Source: Mucilaginibacter psychrotolerans (GTDB taxonomy: Bacteria; Bacteroidota; Bacteroidia; Sphingobacteriales; Sphingobacteriaceae). Taken from it: a DNA stretch of 64,000 bases. The notes beneath the pieces are model-generated. The model was not told the origin of the DNA and did no database searches. It worked only from the letters and a program-made list of their open reading frames with translations. Numbering within the stretch: position 1 is the first letter of the stretch; every line of letters begins with the position of its first letter. This document shows positions 37,338 through 45,814 of the stretch, piece by piece. The translations under genes were made by a program, and so were the position numbers. The stretch spans positions 186,001 to 250,000 of the forward strand of contig NZ_SOZE01000001.1 in the NCBI RefSeq assembly GCF_004519315.1. Direction: 5' to 3'.

Positions 37338-37345
37338 TAACTTTG
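37338..37345 (+). promoter_or_regulatory. -7 box TAACTTTG of fabI
   Basis: A perfect TAnnTTTG lies 24 bases before the fabI ATG, which allows a 5' leader of roughly 15-20 bases. It also argues against the in-frame TTG inside this box being the start. Confidence 0.7.
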
Positions 37346-37369
37346 CCACATTATAAAAACCAACGAACA

Positions 37370-38182
37370 ATGGCTTACAATTTATTAAAAGGTAAAAAGG
37401 GGATTATTTTTGGTGCGCTTAACGAGCAGTCGATAGCCTGGAAAGTGGCTCAGCGCTGCGTGGCCGAAGGTGCCGAAATAGTTTTAACCAACTCGCCGCT
37501 GGCACTGCGCATGGGCGAACTGAATAAACTTGCAGAGGAATGTAATGCCCCTGTTATACCTGCTGATGTTACCAGCAACGAAGATGTTACCAACCTGATT
37601 ACCAAAAGTATGGAGCATTTTGGCGGCGGTGTTGATTTTATACTGCACTCGATTGGCATGAGCGTAAACGTGCGCAAGAACATTCACTATACCGAAAACA
37701 ACTACGAATTTACCCACAAGGGTTTTGATATATCGGCACTTAGCTTTCACCGGGTAATGCAGATAGCTATGAAGCTTGATGCTGTTAACGAGTGGGGTTC
37801 TATATTGGCCTTAACATATATAGCGGCGCAGCGCGTATTCCCTGATTATAACGACATGGCCGATAACAAGGCTTACCTGGAAAGCATTGCCCGCAATTTT
37901 GGCTACCAGTATGGTGTAAAAAAACACGTACGTGTGAATACCATTTCGCAGTCGCCAACCCGCACTACAGCCGGTAACGGTGTTAAAGGTTTTGATGGCT
38001 TCGTAAACTACGCTGAAAAGATGAGTCCGCTGGGCAATGCCGATGCTGACCAATGCGCAGATTACGTAGTAACCCTGTTTAGCGACCTTACCCGTATGGT
38101 TACTATGCAGAACCTGTTCCACGATGGTGGTTTCTCTTTCACCGGCGTAACACAGTCTGTGATAGAGCAGATGGAGAAATAA
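37370..38182 (+). CDS. fabI: Enoyl-ACP reductase (NADH)
   Basis: FabI performs the last step of each fatty acid elongation cycle. The 270-residue protein from ATG 37370 starts MAYNLLKGKKGIIFGALNEQSIAWKVAQ, the modified Rossmann motif of FabI. It has DFILHSIGMS, and a C-terminal VRVNTISQSPTRTTAGNG. The active-site Tyr/Lys pair is expected in LALTYIAAQRVFPDYNDMADNKAYLES; the exact Tyr-x6-Lys spacing can be seen (Y..MADNK). It is a single-gene unit. Confidence 0.95.
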   Translation: MAYNLLKGKKGIIFGALNEQSIAWKVAQRCVAEGAEIVLTNSPLALRMGELNKLAEECNAPVIPADVTSNEDVTNLITKSMEHFGGGVDFILHSIGMSVNVRKNIHYTENNYEFTHKGFDISALSFHRVMQIAMKLDAVNEWGSILALTYIAAQRVFPDYNDMADNKAYLESIARNFGYQYGVKKHVRVNTISQSPTRTTAGNGVKGFDGFVNYAEKMSPLGNADADQCADYVVTLFSDLTRMVTMQNLFHDGGFSFTGVTQSVIEQMEK

Positions 38183-38186
38183 GCCC

Positions 38187-38275
38187 CACCCAAACCCTCC
38201 CTGAAAGGGAGGGCTTAAAGAATAAGCGGCTTTTAAAAGTCTCCCCTACCGGGGGAGATTAGAGGGGGCTGGCTC
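38187..38275. repeat. Composite CCTCCCTGAAAGGGAGG / CTCCCCTACCGGGGGAG repeat
   Basis: Two hairpin-forming units lie back to back after fabI: CCCTCCCTGAAAGGGAGGGC and, 30 bases on, CTCCCCTACCGGGGGAG followed by TTAGAGGGGGCTGG. Read on the minus strand, the second unit starts CCAGCCCCCTCTAA, resembling the units at 21597 and in recN. Confidence 0.75.
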
Positions 38276-38277
38276 AC

Positions 38278-38305
38278 AAAAAAGGCACCCAATCGGTGCC
38301 TTTTT
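38278..38305 (+). terminator. Terminator after fabI
   Basis: AAAAAAGGCACC pairs with GGTGCCTTTTT around a CAATC loop. It lies between the convergent fabI and lipoprotein genes and follows the composite repeat. Confidence 0.9.
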
Positions 38306-38366
38306 CATTTTGAAAATTATTGAACGTATATATAGAAGCCTCCATAGCTAGGAGGCTGGTGGAGCC

Positions 38367-38768
38367 TCATGGGTTCGAATCAACCAATACGATTTTTACG
38401 TTGCCACTGCCGGGATTTGGAGTGGTTAGGTTGCCGCTATAAGCCTGGGCGTAAATGGTAAGCAAACCGCGCTCGTGGATGTAGCTATAACTTACGCCAT
38501 TGAATACCTCGGGTATCTGCTCATAAACACCATTGGTGAACGATAGGTAAACCAGTACGCCGGCATTATCGTTGGCGTAACTGTCAAGTTCGGGTACGCT
38601 GATAGATTGTTTCCAGGTTTTGCCGTTATCGAGGGTTATCCAGTTATTGGTGCTTACGCTTGTTTGGATGGTTAGGTTGTTGTTTGGTGCAACAACGGTT
38701 TCTTTTTGGCAGGATGATGCCGTCAATACAACGATTGCCAGGCATACGATAGATAGAATTCGTTTCAT
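38367..38768 (-). CDS. Small lipoprotein of unknown function
   Basis: The 133-residue protein has a lipoprotein signal (IVCLAIVVLTASSCQKE, Cys20). The mature part is a short beta-rich domain: WKQSISVPELDSYANDNAGVLVYLSF, VSYSYIHERGLLTIYAQAYSG and a final VKIVLVDSN. It resembles small beta-sandwich surface lipoproteins of Sphingobacteriaceae. No named domain is recognised. Confidence 0.7.
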   Translation of the reverse strand: MKRILSIVCLAIVVLTASSCQKETVVAPNNNLTIQTSVSTNNWITLDNGKTWKQSISVPELDSYANDNAGVLVYLSFTNGVYEQIPEVFNGVSYSYIHERGLLTIYAQAYSGNLTTPNPGSGNVKIVLVDSNP

Positions 38769-38837
38769 ATATTATTGTGGTGTTTATATCAGTAGGAATA
38801 TTTTTAGGGCCGAAGGTTTAACAGGGGTTGTATTTAT

Positions 38838-38845
38838 TATATTTG
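38838..38845 (+). promoter_or_regulatory. -7 box TATATTTG of the esterase gene
   Basis: A perfect TAnnTTTG lies 15 bases before the ATG at 38861 and supports that start over the upstream in-frame codon at 38828. Confidence 0.65.
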
Positions 38846-38860
38846 GTAAAACCTCCCATC

Positions 38861-40564
38861 ATGAAAAAGCTGCTTTATTTGTTAATTTTCTTCGCCGTTT
38901 CAGCCCATGCCCAAACCTTCAGGGTTACTATAGATCCTTCTTTGAAAGAGGCGGTGCTTGATGGTCGTTTGTTGTTGCTGCTATCTAACAATAACAATGC
39001 CGAGCCCCGTTTCCAGGTAGCCGATAACGCGCAAACCCAGCAGGTTTTTGGTGTAGATGTGGAGAATTGGCAGCCGGGCACCAGCCAACTGGTAGATGTA
39101 CAGGCCTTTGGCTACCCGGTAGAGCGTTTAAAAAATATGCCCGCCGGCGATTATTATGTACAGGTATTGCTGCACAAATACGAAACCTTTCACCTTAAAA
39201 CAGGCCAAACGGTAAAGCTGCCGATGGATAGGGGCGAGGGCCAGCACTGGAATATTGCGCCCGGCAACATTTATTCGCAGCCGGTAAAGTTCCATATCAA
39301 CCCGATGGCTAATCATGAAATTGCGCTCACTATCGATAAGATCATCCCGCCCATTGCGCAACCCGCCGATACCAAATACATCAAACACATCCGCATACAA
39401 AGCAAGCTGCTTACGGAATTTTGGGGTAGGCCGATGTACATCGGTGCCAATATTTTACTGCCTGGTGGTTTCGACGAGCACCCGAAGGTGAAATACCCGC
39501 TGGCTATTTTCCACGGGCATTTTCCGGCCGATTTCGAGGGTTTCCGAACCGAGGTGCCAGATGCTAACCTAAAGCCCGATACTTCCGCCCGTTTCCATAT
39601 CACCGGCTATAACCGTATAGAGCAGCAGGAGGCCTACGATTTTTACAGGCAGTGGACGGGCGCTAAGTTTCCGCGGGTACTGGCGGTAGAGATACAGCAC
39701 GCCAATCCATACTACGACGATTCGTACGCCGTAAACTCGGCAAATCTGGGCCCTTATGGCGATGCGATAACCTATGAATTGATACCCGAGATAGAGAAAC
39801 GTTTCAGAGGTATTGGCAAGGGCTGGGCCAGGTTTGTTTACGGCGGCTCTACAGGCGGTTGGGAAGCGCTGGCCGTGCAGGTTCTTTACCCGGATGAATA
39901 CAACGGCAGCTACGCAGCCTGCCCCGACCCGGTGGACTTTCACCATTACACCACCATGAACATCTACGAGGATAAGAATGCGTATTTCCCCACCAGCGAT
40001 TTTAAGAAAACGCCGCGCCCCGGCATGCGCGATTATTTGGGGCACGTATCTGCTACGCTGCAGGAGATAAACCAGCGCGAACTTGCCCTGGGTACCCGTA
40101 GCCGCAGCGGCGACCAGTTCGACATTTGGGAAGCTGTGTTCTCGCCCATGGATAAGGATGGTTACCCCAAACGCATCTACGATAAGTACACCGGCACAAT
40201 AGATACCACGGTAGCGGCTTACTGGCGGGAGAATTTCGACCTTACCCACATCATCAAGCGCGACTGGCCCAAAATAGGCAACAAGCTAAAAGGGAAGATA
40301 CAAATCTACGTAGGCGATATGGATAGTTATTACCTCAACAACGCTGTTTACACCGCTGAAGACATGCTGAAGAAGCTAAGCAACCCCGATTGTGGCTGCC
40401 AGGTAGATTACGGCGACCGCGCCGAACACTGCTGGAACGGCGACCATACCCAACCTAATTATATCAGCCGCCTGCGCTATCATCAAATGTTTATCAAAAA
40501 ATGGGTAAGCGAAATTGCCACGCGCGCACCCAAAGGCGCAGATTTGAAGAGCTGGCGGTATTGA
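38861..40564 (+). CDS. Secreted putative esterase (alpha/beta hydrolase)
   Basis: The 567-residue protein has a signal peptide (LLYLLIFFAVSAHAQ), a ~190-residue N-terminal domain rich in beta strands, and an esterase-D-like alpha/beta hydrolase domain. The latter has YPLAIFHGHFP, the nucleophile elbow VYGGSTGGWEAL (Ser) and a C-terminal AEHCWNGDH with a candidate catalytic His. GDMDSYYLNN could hold the acid. It probably cleaves esters outside the cytoplasm; the substrate is unknown. The start is chosen at 38861, directly before the signal peptide. Confidence 0.85.
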   Translation: MKKLLYLLIFFAVSAHAQTFRVTIDPSLKEAVLDGRLLLLLSNNNNAEPRFQVADNAQTQQVFGVDVENWQPGTSQLVDVQAFGYPVERLKNMPAGDYYVQVLLHKYETFHLKTGQTVKLPMDRGEGQHWNIAPGNIYSQPVKFHINPMANHEIALTIDKIIPPIAQPADTKYIKHIRIQSKLLTEFWGRPMYIGANILLPGGFDEHPKVKYPLAIFHGHFPADFEGFRTEVPDANLKPDTSARFHITGYNRIEQQEAYDFYRQWTGAKFPRVLAVEIQHANPYYDDSYAVNSANLGPYGDAITYELIPEIEKRFRGIGKGWARFVYGGSTGGWEALAVQVLYPDEYNGSYAACPDPVDFHHYTTMNIYEDKNAYFPTSDFKKTPRPGMRDYLGHVSATLQEINQRELALGTRSRSGDQFDIWEAVFSPMDKDGYPKRIYDKYTGTIDTTVAAYWRENFDLTHIIKRDWPKIGNKLKGKIQIYVGDMDSYYLNNAVYTAEDMLKKLSNPDCGCQVDYGDRAEHCWNGDHTQPNYISRLRYHQMFIKKWVSEIATRAPKGADLKSWRY

Positions 40565-40638
40565 TTTGTATGATGATGAGCCGCTGGTGGATAAGAAAAA
40601 ACATGTTAGATAATTAGACTGAAAACACCTAAAAATGC

Positions 40639-41208
40639 ATGATTCATCTTTTACGGCAACATATACAAAACCGGCTCGGCGATGATGTTGAGGGCCTGGA
40701 TAAGGTACTGGCTACTTTTGAAGAGCGCCACTTTAAGCGCGGCGAACTGGTTTTGAAGCAAGGAGATTGCTGCACCTATGTGTATTACATCGCCACCGGC
40801 TGCTTGCAGGTTTTTATTTATGATGCTGATATCAACGAAAACACGCGGGACATCGTTACCGAAGATAATTGGTGTGCCGACCTCACCAGCTTTGGCAGCG
40901 GCCAGCCTTCTGCCGAGAACATCAAAGCGGTTGAACCTTGTGTGCTTTTAGCCGTAAGTCGCCCCAATTTTCAGCAGTTGATGCAAACCGTGCCGCAGTT
41001 TGATAAAGTGTACAGGCAAATACTCGAGGCCTCTTATGCCAATTCTGTTTACCGCATCAATACCTTCGTATCGCTTTCGGCGCTTGATAGGATCAAGTGG
41101 CTGATGGATTACCGCCCTAAACTAATGAGCCGCCTTTCAAACAAACTCATCGCATCTTACCTGGGTATTTCTCAGGAAACCTTTAGCCGCCTTAAAGCAA
41201 AAATTTAA
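40639..41208 (+). CDS. Crp/Fnr-family transcriptional regulator
   Basis: The 189-residue protein has a cyclic-nucleotide-binding-like jelly roll (HFKRGELVLKQGDCCTYVYYIATGCLQVFI, residues ~33-62) and a C-terminal helix-turn-helix (LIASYLGISQETFSRLKAKI) that ends right after the recognition helix, as is typical for short Bacteroidota members. The residues that bind cAMP in Crp are not conserved. It is followed by a YCII gene and a DoxX-like gene, likely targets or operon partners. Confidence 0.88.
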   Translation: MIHLLRQHIQNRLGDDVEGLDKVLATFEERHFKRGELVLKQGDCCTYVYYIATGCLQVFIYDADINENTRDIVTEDNWCADLTSFGSGQPSAENIKAVEPCVLLAVSRPNFQQLMQTVPQFDKVYRQILEASYANSVYRINTFVSLSALDRIKWLMDYRPKLMSRLSNKLIASYLGISQETFSRLKAKI

Positions 41209-41287
41209 AAACGTTGACTTTTGTCAACGCCCTTTGCGCATTGCTTTGATGAATTTTAGGGTGTTAAAAAAACTAAAATTGATCATC

Positions 41288-41641
41288 ATGAAAGAGTATC
41301 TTTTATTATTCAGGAACAGTGCGGGCGACGAGGGTTACCTGACCACCACGGAGGACATGGCCGCCGATATGCCGCTATGGCAAGCATGGATAGGCGGCAT
41401 TGCCATGCAGGGCAAGCTCATTTCTACAGCACCGGTAGAATTTGCAGGGAATTTGGTGTTCAGGTATGGTGCGGAGAACGCAGCGCATAAAGAGGCAGAT
41501 AATGTAATGGTTAGCGGTTACCTTATTTGCAAGGCCGAAGGCCTTGAGGAAGTGCAGGAATGGAGCAAAACCTGCCCCATACTAAAATACCCTAACAGCA
41601 GCGTAGAAATCAGGCCATTGGTTCCATTCCCCATAAATTAA
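41288..41641 (+). CDS. YCII-related protein
   Basis: The 117-residue protein from ATG 41288 (MKEYLLLFRNSAGDEGYL) belongs to the YCII superfamily, small alpha-beta barrels with a His/Asp pair. Visible features are MPLWQAWIGGIAMQGKLIS, MVSGYLICKAEGLEEVQEWSKTCPIL and a C-terminal VEIRPLVP. The upstream in-frame start at 41234 would add 18 residues with no family match. It lies 8 bases before the next gene. Confidence 0.85.
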   Translation: MKEYLLLFRNSAGDEGYLTTTEDMAADMPLWQAWIGGIAMQGKLISTAPVEFAGNLVFRYGAENAAHKEADNVMVSGYLICKAEGLEEVQEWSKTCPILKYPNSSVEIRPLVPFPIN

Positions 41642-41649
41642 GAAGAACC

Positions 41650-42021
41650 ATGACAGACCAACTTACAAAAATAGGGACATGGCTTTTCCCGCTATCTTTC
41701 CTGCTATACGTGGAGCTTCATTTTGGTAATGCAGACATGGGCGCAGCTTTTGTGCCGGCCTGGATACCTTTCCCGTTATTTTGGGATTATTTTACGGGGG
41801 TATGCATACTTGCATTTATTATTAGCTGCCTTATTGGCAAGTATGATAAGCTGGCCACATTATTAATGGCGCTTTACGTTTTCCTGATGATATTTTTGGT
41901 GCACATCCCCCGTGCTGCCGATAAGAATGATATGCTGAATATCTTCCGGAACATAATGATCGTAGGTGCGCTGCTGGTGTATGCCCGCTTTGCCGCTAAA
42001 GACAAACGGATAGTAAATTGA
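41650..42021 (+). CDS. DoxX-like small membrane protein
   Basis: The 123-residue protein has four membrane segments (LFPLSFLLYVELHFG, WDYFTGVCILAFIISCLIG, LLMALYVFLMIFLVHIPR, IFRNIMIVGALLVYARF), the DoxX-like arrangement. The FTGVCILAFI and IFLVHIPR parts are typical. The function is unclear, perhaps redox or membrane stress. It is the last gene of the Crp-YCII-DoxX unit and is followed by a strong terminator. Confidence 0.78.
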   Translation: MTDQLTKIGTWLFPLSFLLYVELHFGNADMGAAFVPAWIPFPLFWDYFTGVCILAFIISCLIGKYDKLATLLMALYVFLMIFLVHIPRAADKNDMLNIFRNIMIVGALLVYARFAAKDKRIVN

Positions 42022-42048
42022 TGCTGCCGGGTAGTGCTTATCTTTCGG

Positions 42049-42081
42049 CAAAAGGCCGGGCGGAATGCGCCCGGCCTTTTG
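42049..42081. terminator. Bidirectional terminator between convergent operons
   Basis: A perfect 14-bp stem (CAAAAGGCCGGGCG and its complement) with a GAATG loop ends both the DoxX-like gene (plus) and the small membrane ORF at 42095 (minus). Confidence 0.92.
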
Positions 42082-42094
42082 CTTAGCATTGCCA

Positions 42095-42244
42095 TCAATG
42101 TTTTTGCGGTGCAGATGCAGGTTTGCTAAGGGCCAGGTTAACAGCTACAAATATTATGGAGGCGAACAATATGAAAGGCAATACTACGTCGAGGCGATTA
42201 TCCATCCCCCATAATAAACCGGTGTTGAAAATAAAGCCAGCCAT
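42095..42244 (-). CDS. 49-residue membrane protein, end of the sigma-factor operon
   Basis: An ATG-started 49-codon frame encodes MAGFIFNTGLLWGMDNRLD, one hydrophobic helix (VVLPFILFASIIFVAVNLAL) and a short basic tail (SKPASAPQKH). The frame is open back to the upstream stop at 42308, so translation may start earlier (for example at a TTG). Its stop sits 14 bases before the terminator, which supports expression. I do not recognise the family. Confidence 0.6.
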   Translation of the reverse strand: MAGFIFNTGLLWGMDNRLDVVLPFILFASIIFVAVNLALSKPASAPQKH

Positions 42245-42307
42245 AATACCTGTTTGCAACTTGAGTTTAGGGGGTAATTTTTTCTTTATTGGATTGCAGC
42301 GTGTAAC

Positions 42308-42919
42308 TCAGGCAGCATCAGCAGAAAGGCTTGCTATATTTTCGTCGAGTTGTGTAATAACCTTTCCAAACGTCTTTTTAAACATCCATTTGCCGGCGAG
42401 GTAGCCAAGCGGCGTTAGCACGATAATACAGGCTATTAATGCCCAGGCGGCTATTGGTTTGCTCATAAAAGCCGCTACATCTTTACCCGAGCCCAGTACA
42501 CCACCCCATAAATACCCGCCCGCCGCGCTAAAAGGATAAATAAATACCGACACCCGCATTTGTATCCGCATCCACAAGTTGAGCGCGTCCCGGTTGCGTT
42601 TTAGCTCGTCCAGTAAATTAGTGGCCGATACCTGGTCGTCAGCCGAGCGGTAAAGTTGCCAGGCTGTTGCCAGTGCCCACAATGTAAATAGCAGTGTGAT
42701 ACCTATTAAAACACGGATTTGCCAAAAATTAAAAAAGTAAATAATTATAACATAGAATGCAATGCAACACGCTACCCCAACCATGTTTTTTACCAGTAGC
42801 TTCTTCATCTTTTTTAAAGGATTGCTTTGATTAGCTGGTTTTAGCTGCGCAATGCTTTGCATATCCGGCAAGCTGCTTGTTTCGGCCATATGCCCTTTCC
42901 ACACCTGTTCTATATCCAT
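42308..42919 (-). CDS. Membrane protein of the sigma-factor operon
   Basis: The 203-residue protein has an N-terminal soluble segment (MDIEQVWKGHMAE, about 38 residues) followed by two close membrane helices (LVKNMVGVACCIAFYVIIIYFF, IRVLIGITLLFTLWALATAWQLY), then a second helix pair (residues ~130-175) and a polar C-terminus. It starts 3 bases after the ECF sigma gene, in the place an anti-sigma factor would hold. No zinc-binding anti-sigma motif is seen. Confidence 0.7.
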   Translation of the reverse strand: MDIEQVWKGHMAETSSLPDMQSIAQLKPANQSNPLKKMKKLLVKNMVGVACCIAFYVIIIYFFNFWQIRVLIGITLLFTLWALATAWQLYRSADDQVSATNLLDELKRNRDALNLWMRIQMRVSVFIYPFSAAGGYLWGGVLGSGKDVAAFMSKPIAAWALIACIIVLTPLGYLAGKWMFKKTFGKVITQLDENIASLSADAA

Positions 42920-42922
42920 GAC

Positions 42923-43402
42923 TTATTCTTTTCTTAAAATAGTTTGTAATTGGTTTTTTACCCGGTGCAGTTTTACGCCTATATAATTTGCGTTGATGCC
43001 CAGCACTTCGGCAATTTCGGGGTTGCCGTAGCCCTCCAGGTGCATGGTTATTACTACGCGGTCCACCTCTGCCAGCCGCCTTATGGCGGCGTAAAGCCGT
43101 TGTACATCTTCCTTTTGCTCGCTTTGTGGCAATACCGGGATAATGAAATCTTCCATGCAATCAGAATAGCTGATGGCGTTTGCCTTACGGTTGGCCGTAA
43201 ATATGGTATTGATGGCTACCTGGTACAGCCAGGTGCTAAACTTTGCCTCCTTGCGGAACCTACCGAGCCCTTTCCAGGCGTTTAGCAAAATTTCCTGGTA
43301 TAAATCGTTACGGTCGCTTAAAGAATAGGCATACAGGCCTATCAATTTCAAGATGAGCCCGTGGCATAGCTTTACCTGCGTTAGAAACTCTTGCTCGCCC
43401 AA
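42923..43402 (-). CDS. ECF-type RNA polymerase sigma factor
   Basis: The 159-residue protein has sigma region 2 (YAYSLSDRNDLYQEILLNAWKGLGRFRKEAKFSTWLYQVAINT) and region 4 (LAEVDRVVITMHLEGYGNPEIAEVLGINANYIGVKLHRVKNQL). The start is a TTG at 43402 directly after the stop of the preceding gene. It should direct core polymerase to a small regulon; the downstream membrane gene is a candidate anti-sigma factor. Confidence 0.92.
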   Translation of the reverse strand: MGEQEFLTQVKLCHGLILKLIGLYAYSLSDRNDLYQEILLNAWKGLGRFRKEAKFSTWLYQVAINTIFTANRKANAISYSDCMEDFIIPVLPQSEQKEDVQRLYAAIRRLAEVDRVVITMHLEGYGNPEIAEVLGINANYIGVKLHRVKNQLQTILRKE

Positions 43403-43672
43403 TTAAAATTTGGATATTAAAAGGTAAATCATCGCCGCAAATAAAATGGCGAGGTGTACTATGAGCCAGCTCCGTTGCCATAGCGGGCGTTTTGCCCAGG
43501 TAACCCGGTAGTCGAAAGGATCAGCCACCAGGCTTATCCCCAGCATACAGAAACCATTTTGCCAGTCCTTCAAAATCAAGAAAACAATTGCGGCAAACAG
43601 TAGGCCTGCATACGCTAAGCGGTTAATTTTTACCGATCGTAATTGGGCTGATTGGGTTAATATAGTCTTCAT
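43403..43672 (-). CDS. Small membrane protein ahead of the ECF sigma gene
   Basis: The 89-residue product has two or three hydrophobic segments (LAYAGLLFAAIVFLILKDW, WLIVHLAILFAAMIYLLI) and a loop with DPFDYRVTWAKRPLWQ. It is the first gene of the minus-strand cluster, and its stop directly abuts the sigma-factor start. The family is not named, but genes of this kind often accompany ECF factors in Sphingobacteriaceae. Confidence 0.65.
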   Translation of the reverse strand: MKTILTQSAQLRSVKINRLAYAGLLFAAIVFLILKDWQNGFCMLGISLVADPFDYRVTWAKRPLWQRSWLIVHLAILFAAMIYLLISKF

Positions 43673-43869
43673 ATCATTGTTTTCACAATAAGTATCAGTA
43701 AGGAGCGGAATATTACAAAGAGGGTAAAATATCTTGAAATTATTGTCACTAAAACTTTGTGTTGCGCGTCAGGCAATCCGGGCACAGTTTATAACGCTTT
43801 ATCCGTTCATTTGCAAGTGTTTGCTTATTTGCCGACCTTTCTGTTTTATTTATAACCACTTTCAATAGT

Positions 43870-44157
43870 ATGAAAGACACCAAGATCCAAACCCTGCATC
43901 CCGATGCTGATAAAATCAACAAGCTTATTTCACTGGAGAAATATGAAGTGATCAGGTCGGCTATTTTGGATATCCTACAAAAAGGCCCCTTAAGCCATAC
44001 CGATCTGATGGAAGCGATTCACCAGCATATACACGGCCATTTTTCGGGAAATGCGCAATGGTACGGCGAAACCGTAAAACTCGATCTGGAAGCCCGGAAC
44101 GTGATACAACGAAGCAAAGCCAAACCACCCTTGTATAGTTTGGTTTCGATAGGATGA
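43870..44157 (+). CDS. DUF6958 family protein
   Basis: The 95-residue protein has an N-terminal LHPDADKINKLISLEKYEVIRSAILDIL helix pair and a C-terminal FSGNAQWYGETVKLDLEARNVIQR segment. This matches small DUF6958-type proteins with a likely winged-helix fold. It precedes an AraC regulator gene by 89 bases and may be a separate unit. The function is unknown. Confidence 0.75.
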   Translation: MKDTKIQTLHPDADKINKLISLEKYEVIRSAILDILQKGPLSHTDLMEAIHQHIHGHFSGNAQWYGETVKLDLEARNVIQRSKAKPPLYSLVSIG

Positions 44158-44246
44158 TGCGGGATAGAAGAAGATAAAAATGAAAGTCCCCTGATATATC
44201 TGGAGTTCACCAACGCTTTTATAGATTTTGTGCCTAACTTTAGTAT

Positions 44247-45062
44247 ATGAATCTGGCACCGGTTTTTTTTGCTCCTCATCCGGCATTGAGCGGTTACATC
44301 AGCCATATGATGGTTGTTGAGGCAAGGTTTGATCACGCCTCGCTCCAATTCAGCCCTTTTCCACCTGCCCCGCAACATACCATCAATTTTTATCCAAGGG
44401 ATGCCGTTACTGCGCATATCAATAATGATATTCAAAAGCTCCCGGCAAGTGTCATTATCGGTCCGCAAGTTAGTAGGGTTAACATTGCTATGGGTGCACA
44501 CCACGTTATTGTTTCGGTAGCATTTATGCCGGGCGGTATGCATAGGCTGTTAAAAATGCCCATGCACGAGTTGTATGATGAGCCCTTTGATGCCACCCTG
44601 CTATTGGGGTACGAAATGGCCGAAGTGAATGAACAACTGCAAGCGGCCCAGACAGCAATTGAAATGAAAAACGTGGTTGAACGTTACATGATGAAGAAAC
44701 TTAAGCATTCGAATTTGCTGCCTTGGGAGTGCGCAATGAAGGCTCAATTGCAAGGCCATATAACCATAGAAAATTCAGCTTCATTAGCGTGCCTCAGTTT
44801 GAGGCAATACGAACGACGCACCAAAGAGATCATGGGCTATTCACCAAAGATTTTTTCGAGACTGGTACGGTTTTCTAAAGCTTATCGGTTAAAAGAAAGC
44901 CGGCCAAGCTTAAGCTGGACCCATATAGCCTATACTTGTGGTTATTACGATCAGATGCACCTGATCAAAGACTTCAAAGAATTTGCAGGCGTATTACCCG
45001 GTACGCTTGCCAAACAAATCAACAAAGCGCCTGCACTTTTACAGGAACACATGCGGATATAA
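44247..45062 (+). CDS. AraC-family transcriptional regulator
   Basis: The 271-residue protein has an N-terminal sensor domain of the DUF6597-like type (HPALSGYISHMMVVEAR, HTINFYPRD, VSVAFMPGGMHRLLKMPMHELYDEPFD) and a C-terminal AraC helix-turn-helix (SLRQYERRTKEIMGYSPKIFSRLVRFSKAY, then WTHIAYTCGYYDQMHLIKDFKEFAG). It lies 66 bases upstream of a secreted NTF2-like gene that it may control. A near-consensus -7 box (TAACTTTA) ends four bases before its ATG. Confidence 0.9.
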   Translation: MNLAPVFFAPHPALSGYISHMMVVEARFDHASLQFSPFPPAPQHTINFYPRDAVTAHINNDIQKLPASVIIGPQVSRVNIAMGAHHVIVSVAFMPGGMHRLLKMPMHELYDEPFDATLLLGYEMAEVNEQLQAAQTAIEMKNVVERYMMKKLKHSNLLPWECAMKAQLQGHITIENSASLACLSLRQYERRTKEIMGYSPKIFSRLVRFSKAYRLKESRPSLSWTHIAYTCGYYDQMHLIKDFKEFAGVLPGTLAKQINKAPALLQEHMRI

Positions 45063-45128
45063 GATGTCGTTTTTTTACTATTTGCAACGGTGGTGATGGC
45101 CTAGTTTTACCAAAAAAAACTTATCATC

Positions 45129-45629
45129 ATGAAACGCACAATGGTACTATTCGGAATTATTTTATCTGGCTTAACTGCGCAGGCACAAACAAAAAATGCT
45201 GATGTTAAAGCAATTGAAAAAAAGGTTGATGCCTTGGTTAACAGCTGGAACAAGCACGACCATAGCGATATGCAGACCTTTTGCACTGCCGACTGCAGCT
45301 GGGTGAATATTGTAGGTATGTGGTGGAAGAACCTGAAAGAGGTTGAATACGCGATACAGTTTTATCATACCAATATATTTAAGCATACCACCATGACCAA
45401 CAAAGGCGTGTTTGTACGTATCATTAACCCCACAACGGCATTGGTGCACTTAAAAAGTTATGTAAGCGAATTTACCACGCCCGATGGGCATAAAATGCCT
45501 GGCAGAGATAATATTGCCTTGCTTGTGTATGTAAAACAGAATGGTAAATGGCTGATGACCGCCGGAGAAAACGTGGTTATTGACCCGGAAGCACAAAAGA
45601 ATGACCCTATTTTACACATGAACAAATAA
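45129..45629 (+). CDS. Secreted SgcJ/EcaC-type NTF2-like protein
   Basis: The 166-residue protein has a signal peptide (VLFGIILSGLTAQAQ) and the SgcJ/EcaC NTF2-like pattern: IEKKVDALVNSWNKHDHSDMQTFCTADCSWVNIVGMWWKN, then VHLKSYVSEFTTPDGHKMPGRDNIALLVYVKQNGKWLMTAGENVVI. It is likely a ligand-binding or detoxifying protein of the periplasm; the catalytic role is unproven. A terminator follows. Confidence 0.82.
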   Translation: MKRTMVLFGIILSGLTAQAQTKNADVKAIEKKVDALVNSWNKHDHSDMQTFCTADCSWVNIVGMWWKNLKEVEYAIQFYHTNIFKHTTMTNKGVFVRIINPTTALVHLKSYVSEFTTPDGHKMPGRDNIALLVYVKQNGKWLMTAGENVVIDPEAQKNDPILHMNK

Positions 45630-45682
45630 AAGGGCTGCCAGACGCACATAACGAAATTAATTAAAAAAATTCGCCCTGAAAT

Positions 45683-45716
45683 AGAAAACCCACTTGTTTT
45701 TACACGTGGGTTTTCT
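45683..45716 (+). terminator. Terminator after the SgcJ/EcaC-like gene
   Basis: AGAAAACCCAC pairs with GTGGGTTTTCT around a 12-base T-rich loop. Confidence 0.85.
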
Positions 45717-45814
45717 GCAGTAAAATATCTGTATTACAGTGCTTTTGAGGTGTATGCTTCTCTGCTGTTTTTAATGTTCTTTAGCCTTAGGTTTTTGTGA
45801 TCCCTGGGAGCGCC

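Noticed and set aside
42123-42404. 93-codon plus-strand frame
   Set aside because: It lies opposite the sigma-operon genes, has no family-like features and crosses the stop of the membrane protein at 42308.
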